DNA of 64,000 bases, taken from positions 62,001 to 126,000 of the forward strand of contig NZ_NRRR01000001.1 in the NCBI RefSeq assembly GCF_016583765.1. Direction: 5' to 3'. Under the pieces are notes generated by a model, which searched no databases, was not told the DNA's origin, and saw only the letters and a list, made by a program, of their open reading frames with translations. The translations under genes were made by a program, and so were the position numbers. Of this stretch, positions 55,289 to 64,000 are shown one piece after another (positions within the stretch are counted from its first letter, which is position 1; each line of letters begins with the position of its first letter). Source of the DNA: Chromatium weissei. Lineage in GTDB: Bacteria > Pseudomonadota > Gammaproteobacteria > Chromatiales > Chromatiaceae.

Positions 55289-56629
55289 TCACATTCCCAA
55301 TTTCTTTTCGAGGTAATGAATGTTGGCACCACCAGCGAGAAAGGTTCCATCACGCAAAATGGCACGCTGCAATTTGATATTGGTATTGATACCTTCAACC
55401 ACGGTTTCACGCAACGCATTACACATACGCGCAATTGCGGATTCACGATCTTCGCCGTGCGTAATTAATTTGCCAATCATTGAATCGTAATAACGTGGCA
55501 CGGTATAACCAGAATAAATATGCGTTTCCAATCGCACACCGGGACCACCGGGCGCATGAAAATCAGTGATCTTTCCCGGACACGGCATAAAGGTTTCCGA
55601 ATCCTCCGCGTTAATACGACATTCAATAGCATGACCGCGCATCACAATATCATTTTGGTGATAACGCAGCGGTTCACCAGCAGCAATTAAAATCTGCTCT
55701 TTCACAATATCGACACCCGTCACCATTTCCGTCACTGGATGTTCAACCTGCACTCGCGTATTCATTTCAATGAAATAAAACTGACCATTCTCATACAGAA
55801 ATTCAAAGGTTCCTGCGCCGCGATAACCAATGGTGCGACATGCAGTTGCACAGCGTTCACCGATTTCACGCCGCTGGGCTTCAGTGAGACCCGGTGCTGG
55901 CGCTTCTTCCACCACCTTTTGATGACGACGCTGCATTGAACAATCACGTTCACCGAGATGAATGGCATTGCCCATTTGATCGGCAAGAATTTGGAATTCA
56001 ATATGACGCGGGTTTTCTAAATACTTTTCCATGTACACCATATCATTATTAAATGCCGCAGCAGCCTCTGCTTTGGTTAATGAAATGGCATTGAGTAATG
56101 TGGCTTCCGAATGCACGACTCGCATTCCGCGTCCACCGCCACCACCAGAGGATTTAATAATAATGGGATAACCAATCTCACGCGCAATTTCAATGGTGTG
56201 TTTCTTATTCTCATCCACTGGACCATCGGAGCCGGGAACACAGGGCACTCCGGCGGCTTTCATTGCGGCAATTGCTGAAACCTTATCGCCCATTAACCGA
56301 ATTGTTTCAGGACGCGGGCCAATAAAAATAAAGCCCGAACGTTCCACACGCTCCGCAAAATCAGCGTTTTCCGATAGAAAACCGTAGCCGGGATGAATGG
56401 CTACCGTATCCGTTACTTCGGCCGCGCTAATAATTGCCGGCACATTAAGATAACTTTGCAGCGACGCGGCTGGGCCGATACAAACGGATTCATCGGCTAA
56501 TAAAACATGTTTCAGATCGCGGTCAGCTTCAGAATGAACAGCGACGGTTTTAATACCGAGTTCGCGGCAGGCACGCAGAATGCGCAGTGCAATTTCGCCA
56601 CGATTGGCAATTAGAATTTTCTCAATCAT
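55289..56629 (-). CDS. accC: Biotin carboxylase subunit of acetyl-CoA carboxylase
   Basis: ATP-grasp enzyme that carboxylates biotin on AccB, the first step of fatty-acid synthesis. From ATG 56629 it has 446 residues (an ATG three codons earlier is possible). It begins [18 protein letters not shown]. The ATP-binding glycine loop is [56 protein letters not shown] (in blocks) and [13 protein letters not shown] are standard. A hairpin with a T-run separates it from accB upstream. Confidence 0.97.
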   Translation of the reverse strand: MIEKILIANRGEIALRILRACRELGIKTVAVHSEADRDLKHVLLADESVCIGPAASLQSYLNVPAIISAAEVTDTVAIHPGYGFLSENADFAERVERSGFIFIGPRPETIRLMGDKVSAIAAMKAAGVPCVPGSDGPVDENKKHTIEIAREIGYPIIIKSSGGGGGRGMRVVHSEATLLNAISLTKAEAAAAFNNDMVYMEKYLENPRHIEFQILADQMGNAIHLGERDCSMQRRHQKVVEEAPAPGLTEAQRREIGERCATACRTIGYRGAGTFEFLYENGQFYFIEMNTRVQVEHPVTEMVTGVDIVKEQILIAAGEPLRYHQNDIVMRGHAIECRINAEDSETFMPCPGKITDFHAPGGPGVRLETHIYSGYTVPRYYDSMIGKLITHGEDRESAIARMCNALRETVVEGINTNIKLQRAILRDGTFLAGGANIHYLEKKLGM

Positions 56630-56654
56630 TGCAGCCATGAGGTGGGTATCTTTG

Positions 56655-56690
56655 AAATAAAAAATGACCCGTTTACTGTGCGCAAACGGG
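56655..56690 (-). terminator. Attenuator-like terminator between accB and accC
   Basis: Read on the minus strand, CCCGTTT and AAACGGG form a 7-bp stem around a nine-base loop, followed by TCATTTTTTATTT. It lies 14 bp after the accB stop and about 26 bp before accC. This matches a moderate intrinsic terminator, which would make less accC than accB transcript. Confidence 0.6.
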
Positions 56691-56703
56691 GTGAATAGGT
56701 CAT

Positions 56704-57177
56704 CTATTCAATGACAAATAGCGGCTGGTTATATTCGACAGGTTGTCCGTTTTCTACCAAAATGCGTTTGACCGTACCCGGTTTTTCGCATTCGATTTGG
56801 TTGAGAATTTTCATTGCTTCAATAATGCACAGCGTATCGCCAGATTTCACTGTCTGGCCTTCTTCAATAAAGGGTTTTGCGCCTGGTGAAGATGCGCGAT
56901 AAAACGTGCCCACCATTGGCGAATGTACGATATTTAATCCTGCTAATGGATCTTCATCATGTGTTGCAGCAGAAGCGGTTAATGTTGCCGGTGCATTCAT
57001 TTGCAATGGCATTTGCATTTGCGGTGGCATCTGCATTTGTGGCATGTAATAGGATGCAGTTGGAGTATTGCCGTGACGGCTAATACGCACGGATTCTTCA
57101 CCTTCGTGAATTTCGATTTCCGCAACATCGGATTGCTCCAATAGCTCAATCAGTTTTTTAACCTTACGGATGTCCAT
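56704..57177 (-). CDS. accB: Biotin carboxyl carrier protein of acetyl-CoA carboxylase
   Basis: Biotinylated carrier of 157 residues. The N-terminal helix [23 protein letters not shown] is typical. A Met/Pro/Gln-rich flexible linker (about 40-70) follows. The biotinyl domain has [14 protein letters not shown] and the acceptor Lys in [12 protein letters not shown] (commonly EAMKMMN). It overlaps the aroQ 3' end by 14 bp. Confidence 0.97.
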   Translation of the reverse strand: MDIRKVKKLIELLEQSDVAEIEIHEGEESVRISRHGNTPTASYYMPQMQMPPQMQMPLQMNAPATLTASAATHDEDPLAGLNIVHSPMVGTFYRASSPGAKPFIEEGQTVKSGDTLCIIEAMKILNQIECEKPGTVKRILVENGQPVEYNQPLFVIE

Positions 57178-57640
57178 GATAATGGTTCTCGTTCATGTGG
57201 TTTTGCGTCAAACGCGTGAGCGCAGCGCGTAATGCCAATGCGTAGCCTTCAGCTCCGAGTCCGCTAATAACGCCCACTGCAATATCGGAAAAATACGAAT
57301 GGGCGCGAAATGACTCGCGAGCGTGCACATTAGATAAATGCACTTCAATGAAGGGCAGCGCGACGGCAAGCAAAGCATCGCGAAGTGCGACGCTGGTGTG
57401 GGTGAAAGCGGCAGGATTGAATAGAATAAAACGCACATTTTCTAATGGTGCGCGATGAATTGCGTCAATCAATACGTGTTCGGCGTTGCTTTGCAGAAAG
57501 TCGAGTCGATAACCGGCGTTTTGAGCAATGTGTTCCAAATTGCGTTGAATATCAGCAAGGGTCGTTGCGCCGTAATGTTCCGGTTCGCGGCTGCCGAGTA
57601 AGTTCAAATTCGGTCCATTCAACACCAAGATCGCGCTCAT
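57164..57640 (-). CDS. aroQ: 3-dehydroquinate dehydratase, type II
   Basis: Shikimate-pathway enzyme, 158 residues from ATG 57640. The frame extends 60 codons upstream without family similarity. [16 protein letters not shown] holds the active-site Arg and Tyr; [30 protein letters not shown] and [18 protein letters not shown] are hallmarks. It heads the aroQ-accB-accC-prmA group, a conserved order in gammaproteobacteria. Confidence 0.97.
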   Translation of the reverse strand: MSAILVLNGPNLNLLGSREPEHYGATTLADIQRNLEHIAQNAGYRLDFLQSNAEHVLIDAIHRAPLENVRFILFNPAAFTHTSVALRDALLAVALPFIEVHLSNVHARESFRAHSYFSDIAVGVISGLGAEGYALALRAALTRLTQNHMNENHYHGHP

Positions 57641-57782
57641 CGCAGTTTTCGCCTGAAAAAGCAATTGTGAAAGGTTGTCGCCAGTTCGCAGCGAACAGCG
57701 ACAAATCGCGGCAAATTGTGCGCATATTAGCGAATGTTGTCTAGTGATCGAAAATAAACGCCAATCCGATGGATTATTGCTT

Positions 57783-58760
57783 ATGCACAATTTCACTCGT
57801 CGTTTGTCAATCGCGCCCATGTTGGATTGGACGGATCGCCATTATCGATATTTCGTTCGCTTCATCACGCGGCACACGCTGTTGTATACCGAAATGGTGA
57901 CGACTGCCGCGCTGTTGCACGGCGACCGCAATCGTCTATTACGCTTTGATTCTGTTGAACATCCGCTGGCAATTCAGTTCGCTGGCTCCGATCCGTCGGC
58001 ATTGGCGCAATGTGCGCGAATCGGTGCGATTTGGGGTTATGACGAAATCAATTTGAACGTCGGTTGCCCGTCAGATCGCGTGCAAAATGGACGTTTTGGC
58101 GCATGTTTAATGGCAGAACCGCAGTTGGTCGCCGAGTGCGTCGCGGCAATGAAAAACGCGGTCACGCTGCCGGTGACGGTGAAAACGCGCATTGGCATCG
58201 ATGACCGCGACAGTTACGGCGAACTGGTTGATTTTGTTGGTGCACAGGTGAATGCCGGCTGCGATGCGCTAATTGTTCATGCGCGCAAAGCCTGGCTTAA
58301 AGGTTTGAGTCCAAAGGAAAATCGTGATGTGCCACCACTGCGTTATGACGTGGTGCATCAGCTCAAAATGGATTTTCCCGCGCTATCGATCACCCTCAAC
58401 GGCGGAATCACCACACTGACGGCAGCGGCAAATGCGCTGACCACGCTTGACGGCGTGATGATCGGGCGTGAGGCCTATCACAATCCTTGGCTGCTCGCCG
58501 ATGCAGACCGCTTGATTTTTGGCACAATTTCACCGCCAATCACTCGTGAACAGGTGTTGGAACAGTTTTTACCCTACGCCGCCAAACAGTTAGCGCAGGG
58601 TGTTCCGTTGAGTGCGATGAGTCGCCATCTGCTCGGCTTATTTCAGGGGCAGCCGGGTGCGCGTGCGTGGCGGCGACAAATCAGTGAACAAGCGCATCAG
58701 CCCAATGCCGGTTTATCCGTGCTGGCGCTTCCTCAGCAAATAATTGATTCACTGGAATAA
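57783..58760 (+). CDS. dusA: tRNA-dihydrouridine synthase A
   Basis: FMN enzyme that reduces uridine in the D loop of tRNA (positions 20/20a). It has 325 residues from ATG 57783. It opens [19 protein letters not shown], with [36 protein letters not shown] (active-site Cys), [29 protein letters not shown] and [13 protein letters not shown], all DusA-specific. It is divergent from aroQ with 142 bp between the starts. Confidence 0.96.
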   Translation: MHNFTRRLSIAPMLDWTDRHYRYFVRFITRHTLLYTEMVTTAALLHGDRNRLLRFDSVEHPLAIQFAGSDPSALAQCARIGAIWGYDEINLNVGCPSDRVQNGRFGACLMAEPQLVAECVAAMKNAVTLPVTVKTRIGIDDRDSYGELVDFVGAQVNAGCDALIVHARKAWLKGLSPKENRDVPPLRYDVVHQLKMDFPALSITLNGGITTLTAAANALTTLDGVMIGREAYHNPWLLADADRLIFGTISPPITREQVLEQFLPYAAKQLAQGVPLSAMSRHLLGLFQGQPGARAWRRQISEQAHQPNAGLSVLALPQQIIDSLE

Positions 58761-58847
58761 ATAAACAAATCCACGCCGAATTTAAGAAACCGTGCGCGTG
58801 GCCGTTAGTCTTAACCAAGCGTGGTTAACTCGATTGAGTGGTTCCAA

Positions 58848-59174
58848 ATGAACGATGCAATCTCAACTCTAACGGTATTCAAAACCGTGTCTCTTAAACA
58901 TCAAGCGACCGTGAATGCCGAGCGGAATAACGCCTCTCATTCATTTACAGAAACCGAAACCACGCCGCCGAGCATCAATAGCGCATTTGGACAAGCATTT
59001 GGTATGCAAAAAGCCATTAAATCTATTCAGGGTTTATTACAAAATCATCAACGCAAATTGGTATTGCAACTGAATGAAGATATCGGATTGATCAGTATCA
59101 CGGTGCTGGATCAAGAGCGCCAGCAAATCATTCGAGAAATTCCATCAGAACAAGCGTTAAAGCTCATTGTATAA
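58848..59174 (+). CDS. flaG: FlaG-family flagellar protein
   Basis: Small protein of 108 residues from ATG 58848 (a GTG nine codons earlier is possible). The variable N-terminus is followed by the FlaG core: LQNHQRKLVLQLNEDIGLISITVLDQERQQIIREIPSEQAL, recognised in blocks. FlaG affects filament length and is often next to fliD and fliS. Here fliS follows after about 70 bp with no fliD between them. Confidence 0.82.
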   Translation: MNDAISTLTVFKTVSLKHQATVNAERNNASHSFTETETTPPSINSAFGQAFGMQKAIKSIQGLLQNHQRKLVLQLNEDIGLISITVLDQERQQIIREIPSEQALKLIV

Positions 59175-59244
59175 CCGATGTTTCAAGCACTAAAAATGTT
59201 TCCGTTTTACTTCTTTTAACCGCTCAGTTGGAGTGATGAAAATC

Positions 59245-59673
59245 ATGTATGCCATGCGCAAAGAACTCAACCAATATCGCCAAACTGGTCATTTGGCAGA
59301 AGTGACCGTTGCCGATCCTCATCGGTTAATTCAAATGTTGTTTGAGGGTGTTTTAGAGCGCATCGCCGTGGCGCGAGGCGCAATGGAACACGGCAACATT
59401 CGTTTGAAAGGCGATAAAATTAGTCAAGCAATTACCATTCTCGATGGACTGCGTTCCATGCTCGATCACAATCAAAATCGTGAATTGGCGAGTAATTTGG
59501 ATGCGCTATACGAATACATGGCGCGGCGATTGGTGCAGGGCAATGCGCGAAATGATACGGCGGCATTAGATGAAGTGATTCGTCTCTTGCGCGAAATTAA
59601 AGCGGGCTGGGATGGCATTCCAGAAGTCTTGCGTCGCACTGCCGCACCGCAGCAAGTTGCCGTTGCAGGTTAA
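59245..59673 (+). CDS. fliS: Flagellar secretion chaperone FliS
   Basis: Chaperone that binds the C-terminus of flagellin in the cytoplasm before export. I prefer ATG 59245 (MYAMRKELNQYRQ), 11 bases after GGAG, giving 142 residues; earlier GTG and ATG codons at 59233 and 59236 are possible. Typical features are ADPHRLIQMLFEGVLERIAVARGAM, KGDKISQAITILDGLRSML and LYEYMARRLVQGN (in blocks). It converges on serC with overlapping 3' ends by 4 bp. Confidence 0.92.
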   Translation: MYAMRKELNQYRQTGHLAEVTVADPHRLIQMLFEGVLERIAVARGAMEHGNIRLKGDKISQAITILDGLRSMLDHNQNRELASNLDALYEYMARRLVQGNARNDTAALDEVIRLLREIKAGWDGIPEVLRRTAAPQQVAVAG

Positions 59674-60764
59674 TTGCGCCGCGCAAAATTTGCCATGAAT
59701 TGACACAGTGAAGAAACGGCTTCGCTGCTCATTGCGTTGTAAATAGAAGCACGAATACCGCCGAGTGAACGATGTCCGTTTAATCCGCTAAAACCGCATT
59801 CACTGGCCTGTCGTAAAAAGTTCTGTTCCAATTCAATTGTCGGCAGCGTGAAAACCACGTTCATCAATGAACGGTGTTTTCGCGCTGCATGACCGCAATA
59901 CATTTCCGCATTTTCATCAATGACTGAATACAAGGCTGCTGCTTTGGCGCGATTGATTGCGTCCATTTGTGCCAATCCGCCAATGTCGTATAACAGCCAG
60001 CGCGTCACTAATAGCGTGACATAAATTGCGAATACGGGCGGCGTGTTGTAAATCGAATGCGCAGCGAGATGTGCACGATAATCCAGCATTTCAGGTAAAT
60101 GATTCGGTACGAATTCAAGCAATTCGCGGCGAATAATGACGAGCGTCACGCCAGCAGGGCCAAGATTCTTTTGCGCATGTGCGTAAATCAAGGCAAAACG
60201 GCTGGCATCAAATGGACGTGACAGCATATCGGATGACATGTCGCACACTCGCGGCACGGCATCACAACCAATCAATTCGTGGAATTGAATGCCCTCTACC
60301 GTTTCATTCGAGACGTAATGTAAATAAGCGGCATTTGGTGAATAGGATAATTCCGTTGCTTGCGGTAAATCACGAAATCCGTTTGCTTCTCCATTCCACA
60401 AAATACGCACTGCACCTTCTAATTGCGCGGGTGGAATTGATTTGCTGCTCCAATAGCCGCTGCGCACGTAATCCGCGCAGTGTTGACGTTGGCGTAATAA
60501 CAGCATTGGAATCATTGAAAATTGCAGGGTTGCGCCGCCTTGCAATAACAATACGGCGTAATTGGGCGGTAAATTCAATAATTGCTGAATGTTGCGCTCG
60601 GTTTCCGCCACGACTTCGGCGAACCAATCGGAGCGGTGACTGATGCCCAGCACGGATAATCCGACTTCCGGCACTTCCACAATGGCCTGTTGCACCTGCG
60701 CCAGCACTGATGCGGGCAACACGCCGGGTCCGCCGGAAAAGTTCAGTGAATTGCGATTCATCAT
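59670..60764 (-). CDS. serC: Phosphoserine aminotransferase
   Basis: PLP enzyme of serine (and pyridoxal phosphate) synthesis, 364 residues. It opens with NFSGGPGVLPASVL and has LQGGATLQFSMIPMLL, YVSNETVEGIQFHE, DMSSDMLSRPFD and the PLP Lys in AHAQKNLGPAGVTLV. The C-terminal GHRSLGGIRASIYNAMS is standard. The start overlaps the stop of the upstream ATP-grasp gene by ATGA, so it is the second gene of a two-gene unit. Confidence 0.96.
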   Translation of the reverse strand: MMNRNSLNFSGGPGVLPASVLAQVQQAIVEVPEVGLSVLGISHRSDWFAEVVAETERNIQQLLNLPPNYAVLLLQGGATLQFSMIPMLLLRQRQHCADYVRSGYWSSKSIPPAQLEGAVRILWNGEANGFRDLPQATELSYSPNAAYLHYVSNETVEGIQFHELIGCDAVPRVCDMSSDMLSRPFDASRFALIYAHAQKNLGPAGVTLVIIRRELLEFVPNHLPEMLDYRAHLAAHSIYNTPPVFAIYVTLLVTRWLLYDIGGLAQMDAINRAKAAALYSVIDENAEMYCGHAARKHRSLMNVVFTLPTIELEQNFLRQASECGFSGLNGHRSLGGIRASIYNAMSSEAVSSLCQFMANFARRN

Positions 60765-61951
60765 GTGTTCACGCTGTCGGCAGCCGTTAAGAGCAAGGCG
60801 CGAAATGCGGTAAATAAACGCTGCATTGCCGGTTGTTTGTACGGAAACAGCGTCACATCATCGAGCGCGTGCACAACCATCGCGTGATCGACCTCGAAAA
60901 TCAGCAGACGACCATCGGGCATTTCAGCGCAATCAATGCCGAAATAATTCAAACCCAGCCGCTCGTGAATTGCTTGCAACGCCGCGCCGTGTCGCTGAAC
61001 AAAATTCTCAGCAAATTGCGCCATAAACGCGGCTTCTTCGGCGCGTTTCACCGCACTTTCCGCCATGCCCGCGTTGAGATAATGAATCATCCAATCAGCA
61101 GAAATGCCCATGTGCACCGCAAACGGCTCGCCGCCAATCATTGCAATGCGATACTTGCGGAATTGCCCGTCACTGCTGCGGTAATCGACGAACGGCGCGA
61201 TGAAAAAATGCTCGCCCGGCAAATCGGGCAATTGCGCTGCCAGTGCATTGGAATCAATGGTTTGCGTGAGCGCGTGACCGGCGTGTGAATCGATCGGACG
61301 CACAATCACCGGAAATTGCAGCGTCGGCAATTGGCAATTCGCTGGCGCTGCGCCAGCCGCCAGCTGTGTCAACATCGCTCGCGTGATTTGCCACGTCATC
61401 GGCATCAACACGTTCGGCACATTTTGCAACTGCTGCGCGGCGACATCGCGGGCAAGATTGGCGATGTGCTGCGGCGCGTTGAGCACCGGAACCGACCAAT
61501 TTGCCAAATGTGTTTGCCACGCTGCGAGCAGCGGACGATTGACGCTGGATTCACCAATTGCCACAAACAGCAGATCGTGTTTCGGTAAATCAGCGGGCAA
61601 TTCGGTGCTGACGTAATACAGCAGCAATTCAATATCCGATTGTTCTAACAAGCATTCCAGCGGCACATTTGCCATCAATTCGCCCGGCGCGACCAGCGCC
61701 AGCAAACGCAATTTGGCTGGCGCGGGCGCGTTAATGCGGTAACAGCGTTCCAGCCGCAGCGCCTCTTGCTGCAATTGTTGGGCGACGGTCGGTTGCCCGC
61801 GAAACTGCATGATGATCGCCGCGTCGAGCAGTGCGGCTGCTTCATCAGGATTCTGCGCGGCGCGTTCCAACAGCGATTGACACAGCGGATTGAGGTCTTC
61901 ACCAGCGAGATAACGGCGCATTAACGCGGCTAAACCGAGTACGGTTTGCAT
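60761..61951 (-). CDS. ATP-grasp protein with helical repeat N-terminus
   Basis: A 396-residue protein from ATG 61951 (AGGA nine bases upstream). Residues 1-85 are helical and TPR-like (ERAAQNPDEAAALLDAAIIMQF). A Rossmann-like pre-ATP-grasp part follows. The ATP-grasp region has FPVIVRPIDSHAGHAL near 245, FFIAPFVDYRSSDGQFRKYRIAMIGGEPFA in blocks, and the metal-binding LLIFEVDHAMVVHA near the end, where the usual E-x-N is E-x-D. It probably joins a carboxylate to an amine or thiol, as in RimK-type ligases, but the substrate is unknown. The ATGA overlap with serC hints at a link to serine or PLP metabolism. The 315 bp upstream (61952-62266) hold no gene I can support. Confidence 0.75.
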   Translation of the reverse strand: MQTVLGLAALMRRYLAGEDLNPLCQSLLERAAQNPDEAAALLDAAIIMQFRGQPTVAQQLQQEALRLERCYRINAPAPAKLRLLALVAPGELMANVPLECLLEQSDIELLLYYVSTELPADLPKHDLLFVAIGESSVNRPLLAAWQTHLANWSVPVLNAPQHIANLARDVAAQQLQNVPNVLMPMTWQITRAMLTQLAAGAAPANCQLPTLQFPVIVRPIDSHAGHALTQTIDSNALAAQLPDLPGEHFFIAPFVDYRSSDGQFRKYRIAMIGGEPFAVHMGISADWMIHYLNAGMAESAVKRAEEAAFMAQFAENFVQRHGAALQAIHERLGLNYFGIDCAEMPDGRLLIFEVDHAMVVHALDDVTLFPYKQPAMQRLFTAFRALLLTAADSVNT

Positions 61952-62266
61952 GATAAAAATCCTGATAAAACAAAGTTGAATGTGTTTGATCGCACGGCGA
62001 ATCAGCGATCTGAACGCCGTTTGATTGTCCGCCGCACCCGCTGCCACTGCAAGCTGCTCGCCAATCTCAGGCGTTCATTCGACACTCAAGTTTGAAGAGA
62101 AAGCTGCCGAAATCTGTCAAGAATCCAATACGACAGCAGCCGGTGACCGACGAGAATTCGTCACTTTTTATCCATCAGCACGGCCATTGACTTGCACGAA
62201 TGTGTTGAATGCCTTGGCGCAACTTTTGCTGAACAGAAATCGAAATCAACACTTTGGGGAACTGCC
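61952..62266. other. 315-bp intergenic region without recognised gene
   Basis: Divergent spacer between the ATP-grasp gene and the diguanylate cyclase. It should hold both promoters. I see no convincing repeat, hairpin or small gene; the short open frames here lack starts with ribosome-binding sites. Confidence 0.6.
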
Positions 62267-63367
62267 GTGAATCTGACCAGCCACGCCGATATACCGTCTC
62301 TGACTCTCGTCTCCTCGGTTGAGTCGCCGCTGCGCCAACCGACAGAATCTTCTGTTGAACCGATTGAATTCTTGCAGGCGATTTCGGCATCACTGGAATT
62401 GGAGCGGGTATTAAACACGCTGAGTCGCTTTCTTTACGATTTGGTCGCGCACAGCGGCTGGGAATATCACCATTCTGAATCGGGCGTGGCGCGGGCGGGC
62501 GGCAAACCCGACCGGCATCGGTTGGAATATGCGTTGACACTCAATGACAAGACGATGGGAACGCTGACGCTGATGCGCGGACGGCGCTTTTCTGATCACG
62601 ATCAACAGCGCATTGAAAGTTTATTGGGATTGGCTGGCTCGGCGCTGAGTAACGCATTGCAGTTACATTTGACGAATCAACAACTTGAACGCGATCCGCT
62701 GACGGGTTTGGGCAATCGACGGGCGCTGGCGGCGCAGGGCACGCAATGGCTGGCGGACAGTTTTCGTTATCAACAGCCGGTGTCGATGCTGGTGATGGAT
62801 TTGGATCGATTCAAAACAGTGAATGACAACTTTGGTCATCCGTTTGGCGATCATCTGCTGCAAACGATGGCGGAGGTGTTGCGCACGCTGACGCGCAATG
62901 CTGATCTGTGTGTGCGACTCGGTGGAGATGAATTCGTGGTGTTGTTGCCACGCACCGATCTCACGGAAGCGACCGAATGTGCCGAGCGTATTCGTCGCCG
63001 CGTGAATCAATTAACGCTGACTGCGCCGACGGGTGAAGTGGTGCAGCCGAGCATCAGTATTGGTGTTGCCAGTTGTCGCGCTGGCATGGCAATGCGCCAA
63101 GAGCAAATGGCTGAAATTCAAGATGAAGCTGCGAATGCGCCCGCGCACACTGATTTGAAGGATGCGTTGGGCAGTGCGCGGCAGATGCGGCAAATTGTCG
63201 CCACGCTGTTGCCACATCCGCCGACGGCCGAAGCACTGGCAGCGGTGGCACAAGCCGGAATTATTCCGCATTACGGTCTTGATCTTGATTTGCTGTATCA
63301 ACGGGCGGATACGGCGCTGTATGCGGCAAAACGCGCCGGCACCAATCAGGTGATGCAGGCGCATTAA
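62267..63367 (+). CDS. GGDEF diguanylate cyclase with insert
   Basis: Predicted cyclic-di-GMP synthase of 366 residues from GTG 62267 (GGGGA upstream); the frame opens earlier but without a signal. Residues about 25-145 look like a small GAF-type sensor (SASLELERVLNTLSRFLYDLV). The cyclase domain starts at DPLTGLGNRRAL; DLDRFKTVNDNFGHPFGD and the active-site LGGDEFVVLLPR are intact. No RxxD inhibitory site is seen five residues before GGDEF (the preceding residues are ADLCVR). After ISIGVASC about 65 extra residues precede YQRADTALYAAKRAG, where most GGDEF domains have 20-25. No membrane segment. Confidence 0.88.
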   Translation: MNLTSHADIPSLTLVSSVESPLRQPTESSVEPIEFLQAISASLELERVLNTLSRFLYDLVAHSGWEYHHSESGVARAGGKPDRHRLEYALTLNDKTMGTLTLMRGRRFSDHDQQRIESLLGLAGSALSNALQLHLTNQQLERDPLTGLGNRRALAAQGTQWLADSFRYQQPVSMLVMDLDRFKTVNDNFGHPFGDHLLQTMAEVLRTLTRNADLCVRLGGDEFVVLLPRTDLTEATECAERIRRRVNQLTLTAPTGEVVQPSISIGVASCRAGMAMRQEQMAEIQDEAANAPAHTDLKDALGSARQMRQIVATLLPHPPTAEALAAVAQAGIIPHYGLDLDLLYQRADTALYAAKRAGTNQVMQAH

Positions 63368-63377
63368 CGTGAGTGGT

Positions 63378-64000
63378 TTAGAGCGCGTAACGCAGCGTGA
63401 GATAAGCCGCTCGCGCTGGCTGGTTATAAAACGCTGAAGTTTCATAATGTTCATTCAGCGCGTTGTCGATACGCAATTGCAGTCGCCATGCAGAATTAAG
63501 CGCGTATTCCGTCCGTAAATCGACGAGCGTGTAACTGCCCAGCCGCACCGTATTCGCCGCATCATCAAAACGTCGTCCGGCAATAAACAGCGTGGTTCCC
63601 ACTGACCAGCGATTGAATTGCCGATCCAATGCGAGTTGTGCCGTCTGTTCTGGGCGACGCGCCAGCAACTTTCCCTGATTGCTTCCACCCGACTGATCTT
63701 GTGGATTCAGCAGCGTCACGTTGGTGGTCACATCCCATTCTCCCAACCGCAGCGCCGCAGTCGCTTCCACACCACGAATGCGGGCGCTGTTGATATTCGC
63801 TGCCGACCAGGTGCGCGAATCAAAGTTAATCAAATCATCAATATCTGTTTGATACAGCCGCACGTCCCAGCGCCCGGCTGGCGCTTCACCCAGCGGCAAT
63901 TTTCCCGTCACACCCAATTCCCAACTGCGTGCCTGCTCTGGATCAAGCGTCGGATTGCCATAATTCGGGTAATACAGATTATTGAAACTCGGTGCTTTGA
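63378..64000 (-). CDS. TonB-dependent receptor, BtuB-like (5' part outside window)
   Basis: C-terminal about 206 residues of an outer-membrane TonB-dependent receptor; the frame stays open to the window edge. KAPSFNNLYYPNYGNP is the characteristic BtuB segment, followed by LDPEQARSWELGV. The rest is amphipathic strands ending YLTLRYAL. The likely substrate is vitamin B12, but related receptors carry other ligands. Any cobalamin riboswitch would lie upstream, outside the window. It converges on the diguanylate cyclase gene, 10 bp apart. Confidence 0.85.
   Translation of the reverse strand, partial: KAPSFNNLYYPNYGNPTLDPEQARSWELGVTGKLPLGEAPAGRWDVRLYQTDIDDLINFDSRTWSAANINSARIRGVEATAALRLGEWDVTTNVTLLNPQDQSGGSNQGKLLARRPEQTAQLALDRQFNRWSVGTTLFIAGRRFDDAANTVRLGSYTLVDLRTEYALNSAWRLQLRIDNALNEHYETSAFYNQPARAAYLTLRYAL

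Overview
The window looks like chromosome from a flagellated, Gram-negative gammaproteobacterium. Evidence: an SdhE-YgfX pair, an IscR with the exact Cys/His pattern of the enterobacterial protein, the aroQ-accB-accC-prmA order, an LpxL-type lipid A acyltransferase, a BtuB-like receptor, FlaG/FliS and an rplM-rpsI operon. I cannot name the genus. Most of the window is of moderate GC; three blocks are clearly AT-richer (about 4030-5770, 37280-38150 and 49150-51510) and coincide with restriction cassettes or an accessory cluster.

Left end (1-9230) is a restriction island. A McrB-like coiled-coil AAA+ ATPase, cut by the window edge, and a McrC-like PD-(D/E)XK nuclease run on the plus strand. They are followed on the minus strand by an EcoRV-type restriction-modification pair and a large MmeI-type fused nuclease-methyltransferase. 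The EcoRV-type cassette sits between two copies of a 60-bp direct repeat that duplicates the 3' end of the mcrC-like gene, so it looks like a discrete insertion.

9455-23550: sdhB, an asparagine-synthetase-like enzyme of the N-acetylglutaminylglutamine amide type, then an 11-kb chemosensory operon on the minus strand. Read in transcription order it encodes a soluble receptor with two signalling tips, a three-domain CheW protein, CheB, a HEAT-repeat protein, CheR, CheY, CheA, a small STAS-like protein, a second CheY and a membrane MCP. CheA is frameshifted at its N-box and has a repeat-like insertion in its linker. A tRNA-Gln with a terminator follows.

23558-37000 is mostly housekeeping: rplM-rpsI, a 2Fe-2S ferredoxin, an isolated gspG, a secreted phospholipase A2-like protein, a glycosyltransferase, a fosmidomycin-resistance-type MFS pump, an isolated NuoB/HycG-like iron-sulfur protein, a porin, sdhE-ygfX, a membrane pyrophosphatase, a FUN14-like protein, ispF, an LpxL-type acyltransferase, a rhodanese and iscR.

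37279-42065 is the most intriguing block: a sigma-factor-like protein, an unrecognised 358-residue protein, a CHAT (caspase-like) protease with a helical C-terminal half and a small membrane-anchored protein, all on one strand. The arrangement recalls protease / regulator / sigma-factor modules.

42095-52865: gloB, a lipoprotein L,D-transpeptidase with a long Pro/Ala tail, a YhaO-YhaN (SbcDC-like) pair, a second AT-rich type II restriction-modification cassette (BanI/HgiCI-like C5 methyltransferase), an SDR and an SCP2-like protein. 52937-64000: pdxH, pncC, prmA-accC-accB-aroQ, dusA, flaG-fliS, serC with an ATP-grasp partner, a diguanylate cyclase with an unusual insert, and the C-terminal part of a BtuB-like receptor. 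No CRISPR array, rRNA or intact insertion sequence was seen.
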